A DNA stretch of 64,000 bases from Treponema peruense (lineage in GTDB: Bacteria; Spirochaetota; Spirochaetia; Treponematales; Treponemataceae). The position numbers and the translations under genes were made by a program. This document shows, piece after piece, positions 57,556-64,000 of the stretch; position 1 is the stretch's first letter; each line of letters begins with the position of its first letter. The notes under the pieces were generated by a model, which had not been told where the DNA came from, did not search any database, and worked only from the letters and a program-made list of their open reading frames with translations. The DNA lies in the NCBI RefSeq assembly GCF_016117655.1, contig NZ_CP064936.1, positions 1-64,000 of the forward strand. Direction: 5' to 3'.

Positions 57556-58837
57556 ACGACCGTTCGTTTTCTGTAAAGTTGTCTACCTTACCGGACGTTC
57601 GCGAACTGTTGTCGTTGTATGCTCCAAGGTCTCCTTCTTTGTTGTAGCCGGCGGTGTATGCGCCCCATTCGTCTCCGTAGTAAAGAGTGATTGGACCTGA
57701 ATAAACGGCGAGTATTGCTATGGCCGCGCGGTGAAGTCCAAAATAACGTTCGGTAGTATTGTCGTCGCCGAATTTGCGGTTTATTAAGTTTCCGAATCTG
57801 AAGAGGTCGTGGTTTGTTATGAAAAGATTTGGTATGTAGCCACCGTCCGGGTGCGAGTAGCCTTTTGACGATGCTGATTGTAAACAGTAACTTACCGCCT
57901 CACCGAGCGATGTTGTTCCGGTATTAGTGCCTTCTTCTTTTGCAAGTGACTGAACAATTTTGTATCTTGCCGGAAAGTCAAAGCACGATCTGAGTCCGTA
58001 GCCGTCTGCGCTTCCGGGGTTAACGGAACCTTTTTGAATTATTGCGGCGTTTCCGTTCCAGTGTTCGCCTACCATATAACCCAACGTTCCGTTTGAGGCG
58101 GCGGCTTCTTCTACGGTTTTTCTTATTTCGTACCAGTAGTTGTGGCCTCCGGTATAGCAGTTGTCGCCGTCACCGTTTGCGTGCTCACCAAGTCCAACCT
58201 GGTAACACTGGTCAAGTCTCCATCCGTCTATTTTAAAATTTTTTATCCAGTAAGCTGCAACTTCTTTAAAAAATGCAAGGCTTTCGGGATAGTCGCAGCC
58301 TTTGTACTGACCGTGGCTTCTTTGGGGTAAGTTTCCGGAGGGGCTCTTTTTTATTCCATCCTTACTCCAGTGACCGAATACTCCGTCAAGAATTACTGCT
58401 ATTCCCATGGAGTGGGCTTTTTCTACAAGTTCTGTGAGGTCGTCTTTTGTTCCGAAGTGCTGGTCTATATTAAAATAATCATATGCGTAGTAACCGGTTG
58501 AATTGAGTTCTTCTTCGTTTTTGCCTGCGGAGTCGAATATTGGTGTCATCCAGATTGCGTTCATTCCTAGTGACTTTATGTAAGGAAGTGCATTTATTAT
58601 TCCGCGCAAATCGCCGCCTGTTGTCTGGTCCCACGGGCCGTATGCCTGTTTGTAACCGATTGACGGGTCGCCGTCCTGAAAGGCGCTTACCATAACCTGA
58701 TAGATGCGCAGGTTTTTCCATTCATCGGGTATTGATGAGACGGCTGTTTCTTTTGTTGTTTCTGCTGGACAGGCACTGAATACTATTGTTGTGGCAAGAA
58801 CCGCGGTGGCAAAAAATGTACGGACGTTTAACTTCAT
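57554..58837 (-). pseudogene. Alpha-amylase lipoprotein, N-terminal part (disrupted by IS256)
   Basis: This is a GH13 glycosidase beginning with a lipoprotein signal (LATTIVFSAC). The GH13 regions are visible: DGVFGHWSKDG (region I), IDGWRLDQCYQVG (region II with the nucleophile Asp), YMVGEHWNG (region III with the acid Glu) and NLFITNHDLFRFGN (region IV). The frame stops at TENERS where the IS entered, losing about 90 C-terminal residues found at 55897-56165. The catalytic barrel is nearly complete, so the truncated protein may still fold, but loss of the C-terminal beta domain makes activity doubtful. Confidence 0.88.
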
Positions 58838-58842
58838 GATTT

Positions 58843-58871
58843 ATGATAATACGTGCACGTTTGTCTGTCAA
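58843..58871 (-). promoter_or_regulatory. Alpha-amylase promoter with ACGTGCACGT operator
   Basis: On the minus strand TTGACA (58866-58871) and TATCAT (58843-58848) are 17 bases apart, with the perfect 10-bp palindrome ACGTGCACGT at 58851-58860 between them. The -10 ends only five bases before the start codon (58837). The mRNA would therefore be nearly leaderless, or a later start is used. Confidence 0.6.
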
Positions 58872-58929
58872 AGTTTTTGTAATTTTATAACTATGGTATT
58901 TTTTTGTAGAAGAAATGCAGGAAAAGTGC

Positions 58930-58965
58930 CAGTTTCGCGCATTTTAAATTTCGCTAGCAAACACT
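58930..58965 (+). repeat. Fragment of the dispersed ~300-bp repeat
   Basis: TTTCGCGCATTTTAAATTTC at about 58934 followed by GCTAGCAAAC matches the right inner arm (CTTCGCGCATTTTAACTTTT) of full copies. Nothing else is recognisable between 58872 and 59000. Confidence 0.45.
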
Positions 58966-59000
58966 TCTCCAGGAGTATCATTCCCCTTAATATGCTATGA

Positions 59001-59846
59001 TTACGAATTCATGTTTACGGATTTATTGTAGGCGGCGGTGGCGGCGTCGATTACTGTTCCGCGGAAGCCATGTCGTTCGAGTGAGATGACAGCTTCTATT
59101 GTTGTGCCTGAAGGTGAGCAGACGGCATCTTTTAGTTCGCTTATGGAACGTTCATCTTCGAGTGCCATTAGTGCAGCGCCCTTAAGTGTCTGTGCGGCAT
59201 AAGTGTAGGCCTGTGCGCGCGGAAAACCGAATTTGACTGCAGCGTCGGCAAGTGCTTCTATAAAAAGGAATGCATAGGCCGGTCCGCTTCCGCTTATGGC
59301 TGTAACACCGTCCATGAGTTTTTCGGGAACGCGCTCGACTTTTCCGGCTGTAGAAAGAAGTTCTTTTACAGTTTCAATTTCTTCCTGCGGAATATCATCA
59401 GAAGCGCAAACTGCTGTCATTGCTTCACCGTAAACGGCAGGAAGATTGGGCATAATGCGAACAAGATGCGGCATTACAAAAGTTGAATCCTGTGCAGAAA
59501 GTTCACTTGGTTTGCAGGCAGCTTCCAGTTTTGAAAGGGAAAGTCCTGCTGCCATTGAAACAATGATTTTTTCTTCGGTAAAGGCGTCCCTTATTTCGGT
59601 AAGTACAGACTTTATGAAAGCAGGTTTGACGGCAAGGAAGATGTAGCGGCACTTTTTTGCAAGTTCAAGGTTGGATTCGAGTGCATTGCAACCGGTTTCT
59701 TTTGCAAAGTCAGCGGCCTTCTGCGGATGTTTTGTTGTAACGTAAATATTCTTTGGGCTGTATTTTGAAGTAATTGCCTTGAAAATAGAACCGCCCATTG
59801 TTCCGCAGCCAATGCATCCGATAGAAATTGAACTGATTTCTTCCAT
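59001..59846 (-). CDS. proC: Pyrroline-5-carboxylate reductase
   Basis: ProC performs the last step of proline synthesis, reducing pyrroline-5-carboxylate with NAD(P)H. The 281-residue protein has the Rossmann loop IGCIGCGTMGGSIFKAI, RYIFLAVKPAFIKSVL, GLSLSKLEAACKP, RIMPNLPAVYGEAMTAV and the dimer/active-site region DGVTAISGSGPAYAFLFIEA with a following LKDAVCSPSGTTIEAV. It follows proB by 42 bases in the proA-proB-proC operon. Confidence 0.96.
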   Translation of the reverse strand: MEEISSISIGCIGCGTMGGSIFKAITSKYSPKNIYVTTKHPQKAADFAKETGCNALESNLELAKKCRYIFLAVKPAFIKSVLTEIRDAFTEEKIIVSMAAGLSLSKLEAACKPSELSAQDSTFVMPHLVRIMPNLPAVYGEAMTAVCASDDIPQEEIETVKELLSTAGKVERVPEKLMDGVTAISGSGPAYAFLFIEALADAAVKFGFPRAQAYTYAAQTLKGAALMALEDERSISELKDAVCSPSGTTIEAVISLERHGFRGTVIDAATAAYNKSVNMNS

Positions 59847-59888
59847 ATAATACCTCTTTTTATAATCTTTTTTAGATGAAATTCATGT

Positions 59889-60728
59889 TCAGTATGTTTT
59901 GTCGTTTCCTGTAATTATTTTGAACAAAGAAGTATCGTCTGTTGTAAAAAGTGTTCCTGCGGCTGTTCCTTCTGCCAGTGAAGAAAGAATTGCGGGGCGG
60001 CTTCCGTTTGCGATTACCATTGGAATTCCCGAAGCGGTAGTTTTTTCTGCGGCTTCTATCTTTGTTTCTATTCCGCCTGTGCCGAATGAATTTGTTGCGC
60101 CTACAGTAATTGAACTTCTGAGTTCCTTTATGTTTTTTACTTCTTCGATAAGTTTTGCGTGCGGGTTTGTTTTTGGATTGTCTGTGTAAACGCCGTCAAT
60201 GTCGCTGAACAGAATGAGCAGATCTGCACTCCAGAGAATTGATGTTAACGCGCTTAGGTTGTCGTTGTCGCCGATGCGTATTTCATCTATTGCGATTGTG
60301 TCATTTTCGTTGATGATTGGAATTACGTTTTCGTCTACGAGCGTAAACATTGTATTGCGTATGTTGAGCGTACGGTGGTCGTCTTCAAAGTCGTCTTTTG
60401 TCAAAAGAAGCTGTGCTACGTGAATGTTGTGGTCGCGGAATGCCAGACGCCATCTGTCCATGAGTTCAACCTGTCCTATGGCGCAGAGTGCCTGTCTGTA
60501 GTGGACATCGCGCTTGTGTGCCCAGCCGCTTATTGTTGCAAGACCTGTTACCTGTGCTCCCGAAGAAACGATGATAAGCTGTTTGCCTTTTTTGATAAGA
60601 CCTGCGCAGTCGTCTGCAAATCTTGTAAGGAATTCTGTGTTGATTGAACCGTCGCTGTGAACGAGTGTGTTGCTTCCTATTTTAAGTACAATTTTTCTTG
60701 CGCCGTCAATTGCTTCTTTTATTGTCAT
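59889..60728 (-). CDS. proB: Glutamate 5-kinase (without PUA domain)
   Basis: ProB phosphorylates glutamate as the first committed step of proline synthesis. The 279-residue protein consists of the amino-acid kinase domain only: KIVLKIGSNTLVHSDGSINT, LIIVSSGAQVTGLATISG, PIINENDTIAIDEI, FGDNDNLSAL-like IGDNDNLSALTSILW and FGTGGIETKIEAAEKTTASG. The C-terminal PUA domain of the E. coli enzyme is absent, as in several other bacteria. It overlaps the proA stop by four bases. Confidence 0.95.
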   Translation of the reverse strand: MTIKEAIDGARKIVLKIGSNTLVHSDGSINTEFLTRFADDCAGLIKKGKQLIIVSSGAQVTGLATISGWAHKRDVHYRQALCAIGQVELMDRWRLAFRDHNIHVAQLLLTKDDFEDDHRTLNIRNTMFTLVDENVIPIINENDTIAIDEIRIGDNDNLSALTSILWSADLLILFSDIDGVYTDNPKTNPHAKLIEEVKNIKELRSSITVGATNSFGTGGIETKIEAAEKTTASGIPMVIANGSRPAILSSLAEGTAAGTLFTTDDTSLFKIITGNDKTY

Positions 60729-61996
60729 CGAATTTGTCCGTCTCCGTCAATAAGGAATTTTGTTGTGGTAAGAGCCTGTGCCCCCATTGGTCCGCGTGCA
60801 TGAAGCTTTTGTGTGCTTATTCCAAGTTCTGCCCCGAAGCCAAACTGGTTGCCGTCGGTAAAGCGGGTGCTTGCATTTACATAGACGCAGGCAGCATCTA
60901 CTCTTGTCTGAAAAGCGCGCGCATGTGAACGGTCGTTTGTAACAATAGCCTCGCTGTGTTTTGTATTATGCGTGTTTATAAAATCTATCGCTTCTTCTAC
61001 GGAATCTACAGCTTTTACTGCAACAATATAGTCAAGGAATTCAAAGCCGAAGTCTTCGTTTGTGGCGCGCGAGAGAAATGAACTGTCCTGTGAAGACATT
61101 TGCGCTTGCAGAATAGGATAGCAAATTTCGTCTGCCCTTATTTGAACTTTGCCAGCAAATGTTTTTACAAGAAGCGGAAGAAATTCGCCTGCAATTTTTT
61201 TGTTTACAAGAATTGTTTCTATTGCGTTACAGGCACCCGGACGCTGCGTTTTTGCGTTAAGTGCAATTTGGGCAGCACTTGAAATATCTGCTGTTTCGTC
61301 TACATAAAGATGGCATACACCGCTTCCGGTCTGAATTACGGGAATCTTTGCATTTTGTACAACAAGATTTATTAATTTTGCAGAACCGCGCGGAAGAACT
61401 ACGTCGATTTTTCCTACAGCGCCAAGAATTTGGTTTACTTCTGCATGGTCGCCGCTTTGGCAAAGATAAAGCGAGTGTTTTACACCGTCTGAGCCGGCTT
61501 TTGCCAAACCTTCTTCTATTGCTTTTGAAAGAGCCAGATTTGATTCAAGTGCAGATGAAGAGCCTCTTAAAAGAATTGAGTTTCCGCTTTTGTAGGCAAG
61601 GGTAAAGGCATCTACGGTTACGTTGGGGCGTGATTCGTAAATTATTGCAACTACTCCAAGCGGAACACGTGTCTGGCGGATTTGCAGTCCGTTGGGAAGA
61701 GTCCAGCCGGCGATTTCTTCACCTACAGGATCTTTCTGCTGAATAACAGTATTGATTCCGTCCAGAATAGACTTGAATTTTTTGTCGTCAAGAGCCAGCC
61801 GTTCTACCAGGGCTTCTGTCATTCCCTTTTGTCTTGCTTCGTTAACATCACGTGCGTTTGCGGCAAGGATAATTTCGCGGTTGTTTAAAATAGAAGCAGC
61901 CACACATTCAAGAGCATGGTTCTTTTGTGCGGCTGTGTGCAGTGCGAGCTGATTAGCACCCTTACGAAGAAGAGCGCATACTGAATCGATGTCCAT
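60725..61996 (-). CDS. proA: Glutamate-5-semialdehyde dehydrogenase
   Basis: ProA reduces glutamyl 5-phosphate to glutamate semialdehyde. The 423-residue protein has PLGVVAIIYESRPNVTVDAF, GNSILLRGSSSALESN, DVVLPRGSAKLINLVVQNAK, TGSGVCHLYVD and the catalytic-Cys segment NAKTQRPGACNAIETILV. It is the first gene of the proABC operon and overlaps proB (ATGA). The coding DNA carries one GAACGGTCGTTTG motif at 60927. Confidence 0.96.
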   Translation of the reverse strand: MDIDSVCALLRKGANQLALHTAAQKNHALECVAASILNNREIILAANARDVNEARQKGMTEALVERLALDDKKFKSILDGINTVIQQKDPVGEEIAGWTLPNGLQIRQTRVPLGVVAIIYESRPNVTVDAFTLAYKSGNSILLRGSSSALESNLALSKAIEEGLAKAGSDGVKHSLYLCQSGDHAEVNQILGAVGKIDVVLPRGSAKLINLVVQNAKIPVIQTGSGVCHLYVDETADISSAAQIALNAKTQRPGACNAIETILVNKKIAGEFLPLLVKTFAGKVQIRADEICYPILQAQMSSQDSSFLSRATNEDFGFEFLDYIVAVKAVDSVEEAIDFINTHNTKHSEAIVTNDRSHARAFQTRVDAACVYVNASTRFTDGNQFGFGAELGISTQKLHARGPMGAQALTTTKFLIDGDGQIR

Positions 61997-62004
61997 TTTT
62001 TATC

Positions 62005-62544
62005 CTAGTAGTTGGCGAGGAAGTACATTCCCAGAAGAATTGCAATGCGGCTTTTTGTCTCTGACCAGCGTGCGTCTTTGGGAAGATTGCGCATATACCA
62101 CCAGAACATTCCGAATTCAGGGTCTATACGAAGTGCATATTCATCAAAGGCGTCTGTTTTGGTCTGGTTTCCGAACATAAGGTAAACTACATCATCTACT
62201 ATACTGAAGAATGGTGCATAGGAAGCAGTGTAGGAACAGGCATTAAGCTGGCGGCAGAATTCTTCGAGGTGATATTTTACCTGCGCTTTAAGCTCTTCGT
62301 CGGTTTTTTCTATCCAGGTTTTTTCTATTAAAAGTATAAGATTGTTGTGAAAACTCTGTATTAACTTTTTTTCTGCTTCCGGTTCTGAATTTGCTATTTT
62401 TTTGAATGATTCACCGGCTCCAAAAACATTTGCCAGCTGAACGGCTGAATCTTTTGCCTCATCGTCTTTGAGTGTAGAAACTAGTGTTTGCATGGCGTCG
62501 AAAGACTTTTTGTCAATAAATTCTTCAATTAAATTGATTCTCAT
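62005..62544 (-). CDS. Hypothetical protein
   Basis: This is a 179-residue, mostly helical, soluble protein with no signal peptide or membrane segment. It has an acidic N-terminal helix (MRINLIEEFIDKKSFDAMQT) and a C-terminal part with FWWYMRNLPKDARWSETKSR and IAILLGMYFLANY. I recognise no family. It is eight bases upstream of proA on the same strand and 26 bases after the next gene, so it is probably co-transcribed with proABC. Confidence 0.7.
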   Translation of the reverse strand: MRINLIEEFIDKKSFDAMQTLVSTLKDDEAKDSAVQLANVFGAGESFKKIANSEPEAEKKLIQSFHNNLILLIEKTWIEKTDEELKAQVKYHLEEFCRQLNACSYTASYAPFFSIVDDVVYLMFGNQTKTDAFDEYALRIDPEFGMFWWYMRNLPKDARWSETKSRIAILLGMYFLANY

Positions 62545-62578
62545 ACTTTATTTATTGTAGAGTTTTGCTTTGTTTTTT

Positions 62579-63052
62579 TCAAGTAGCACCTGTTTTAGGG
62601 CATATTTCCAAAGGGTACTCCATTGGAATATTTGCGTCGTATTCTGCTTTTTGCCCTTCTATTTCTTCTTTTGTCCAGAGACGGCCGCTGTTTATTCCGG
62701 GGCAGTCTTTGGCGCAGTCATTCCAGGTTTCGCGGTCGGCTATCATCCATGACCAGAAGGGGTATGTTCGGCACTGAAGAGGTCTTGCTTCGTAAGCAGT
62801 ACAGCCGTTTTTCCAGAGTGTGCAGTCGTAGTTTTTTTCTTCTTTTAAGGCAACGACTTGTTTTCCTTCGTAGTAGTTTGCGCAGCGGCAGTATTTTTCT
62901 ATAAATTCTTTCTGGGAAAGATTAAAATGGCGGCTTAAAAGATATACGTCTTTTTGTGAAAGATAGACAAATCCCGGGGAATGACCGCAGCAGTAAGAGC
63001 ATCTTTTGCATTCAAAGCGCAGGCCGTTTTCGTAAATATTATGCATTCCCAT
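62579..63052 (-). CDS. YkgJ-family cysteine-cluster protein
   Basis: This is a 157-residue protein of the YkgJ type, with CKRCSYCCGHSPGFVYLSQK near residue 15, CRCANYY, CTLWKNGCTAYEARPLQCRT and FWSWMIAD. The cysteines are arranged as a putative Fe-S or zinc cluster. Function unknown. A start at 63046 is also possible. It lies between thiC and the hypothetical gene on the same strand and is a distant relative of the protein at 45071. Confidence 0.87.
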   Translation of the reverse strand: MGMHNIYENGLRFECKRCSYCCGHSPGFVYLSQKDVYLLSRHFNLSQKEFIEKYCRCANYYEGKQVVALKEEKNYDCTLWKNGCTAYEARPLQCRTYPFWSWMIADRETWNDCAKDCPGINSGRLWTKEEIEGQKAEYDANIPMEYPLEICPKTGAT

Positions 63053-63071
63053 AGCGTAAATGTTTTTTTCC

Positions 63072-64000
63072 TTACAGAATATCTATGTTTTCGCCGGCGA
63101 GGGCTTTGTTCATGCTGCGTACCGAACAGAATTTGCCGCACATACTGCATGTGTCGCTGTGGTCGTCTTCGGGTTTGCGGCTGTCACGAACGGCTCTTGC
63201 TGTGTCGGGGTCGAGCGCGCACGCAAACTGGGCTTCCCAGTCCAGCTTTCGTCTGGCATCTGCCATTTTGTCATCTATATCGCGTGCGTGCGGTATTCCC
63301 TTTGCAATATCTGCTGCATGGGCCGCAATACGTGATGCAATAATTCCCTGTTTTACATCTTCTACATTAGGAAGGGCAAGATGTTCAGCCGGAGTAACGT
63401 AGCAAAGGAAGGCGGCTCCGTTCATTGCCGCAACTGCACCTCCAATGGCGCTTGTAATGTGGTCGTAACCGGGTGCAATGTCAGTAACAAGAGGGCCAAG
63501 TACATAAAACGGCGCGCCCATACAGATAGTCTGCTGCACTTTCATATTCGCCGCAACCTGGTCGAGCGGAACATGTCCCGGTCCTTCTACCATAACCTGC
63601 ACATTGTGTTCCCACGCACGCTTGGTAAGTTCCCCCAGGCGAACAAGTTCTTCTATCTGACAGACATCGGTTGCATCTGCAAGACATCCTGGGCGGCAGG
63701 CATCTCCCAAAGAAATTGTAACGTCATATTCCTCGCAGATATCAAGAATTTCATCATAATACTCGTAGAAGGGATTTTCGTTTCCTGTCATGCTCATCCA
63801 TGCAAAAACAAGGCTTCCTCCGCGGCTTACAATATTCATCTTGCGCTTGTGGGTTTTAATCTGTTCAATTGTCTTGCGTGTAATTCCGCAGTGAACGGTA
63901 ACAAAATCCACTCCGTCCTGTGCATGAAGGCGCACTACATCTATAAAATCTTTTGCGGTAAGAGTGGCAAGATCTCTCTGGTAATGAATTACGCTGTCAT
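63072..64000 (-). CDS. thiC: Phosphomethylpyrimidine synthase ThiC (5' part outside window)
   Basis: ThiC converts aminoimidazole ribotide to the HMP-P pyrimidine of thiamine, using SAM and a [4Fe-4S] cluster. The frame is open to the window edge, with [91 protein letters not shown] and [20 protein letters not shown]. The C-terminal cluster motif reads CSMCGKFC, spacing CX2CX3C, one residue shorter than the CX2CX4C of E. coli ThiC. About 310 C-terminal residues are present. A TPP riboswitch would lie beyond the edge. Confidence 0.95.
   Translation of the reverse strand, partial: DSVIHYQRDLATLTAKDFIDVVRLHAQDGVDFVTVHCGITRKTIEQIKTHKRKMNIVSRGGSLVFAWMSMTGNENPFYEYYDEILDICEEYDVTISLGDACRPGCLADATDVCQIEELVRLGELTKRAWEHNVQVMVEGPGHVPLDQVAANMKVQQTICMGAPFYVLGPLVTDIAPGYDHITSAIGGAVAAMNGAAFLCYVTPAEHLALPNVEDVKQGIIASRIAAHAADIAKGIPHARDIDDKMADARRKLDWEAQFACALDPDTARAVRDSRKPEDDHSDTCSMCGKFCSVRSMNKALAGENIDIL

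Noticed and set aside
63072-63935. ThiC ending or starting inside the window at ATG 63935
   Set aside because: The frame remains open to base 64000 and the conserved family sequence continues past 63935, so the gene is truncated by the window edge.

Overview
The window starts exactly at the dnaA start codon and reads like the first 64 kb of a Treponema-type spirochaete chromosome (inference). The support is the origin-region gene order (dnaA, oriC, dnaN, recF, a dciA/DUF721 gene, rpmH, rnpA, yidD, yidC, jag), a cyclophilin-FKBP fusion lipoprotein of the kind known from Treponema denticola, an anti-sigma-28 factor FlgM, many lipoproteins with relaxed lipoboxes, moderate GC, and integron-cassette-like sites such as those known in oral treponemes.

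Layout. 1-9.9 kb: replication origin, replication and ribosome/membrane-insertion genes, then a secreted protein and the dual immunophilin. 10-19 kb: a Gx (ECF S-like) transporter, HrpB helicase, a GNAT enzyme, a UDG-like protein, arginase, a MocR-type regulator, a PHP phosphatase, a zinc-ribbon membrane protein and tRNA-Val. 19-22.8 kb (minus strand): a BtuCDF-type iron/cobalamin importer and pyrE. 22.9-29 kb: an AlbA_2/ATPase regulator and a cluster of small lipoproteins and secreted proteins, including a deletion remnant. 29-45 kb: a glycine riboswitch with a Na+/alanine-glycine symporter, pectin and uronate genes (pectinesterase, KDG kinase, and a KDPG aldolase fused to an RsmI-like methylase), a histidine-kinase-like-ATPase/HDOD protein, rsmI-flgM, metNI and a D-lactate dehydrogenase-like gene.

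45.5-49.7 kb is an accessory island. It holds a Dam-type methylase with an HNH endonuclease gene broken by a frameshift at an A7 tract, two attC-like sites without an integrase, and a type III toxin-antitoxin locus: three tandem 34-nt ToxI repeats, a terminator, and toxN. After these come tandem 268-bp units that repeat the 3' end of a tRNA(CAT), followed by the intact tRNA. This is the pattern expected from repeated integration at a tRNA 3' end.

49.7-64 kb: a padR-HAAS-pspC operon, a SWIM-SNF2 helicase, an alpha-amylase gene cut in two by a complete IS256-family element with a 9-bp target duplication, the proA-proB-proC operon, two uncharacterised genes and the 3' part of thiC.

The least explained feature is a roughly 300-bp structured, noncoding repeat family with about a dozen full or partial copies between genes. 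One copy carries a 136-bp insertion flanked by a 6-bp duplication. Two short motifs also recur on both strands and inside genes: TCTGTACCC/GGGTACAGA and AACGAACGGTCGTT. All assignments come from reading the sequence; no database search was run.
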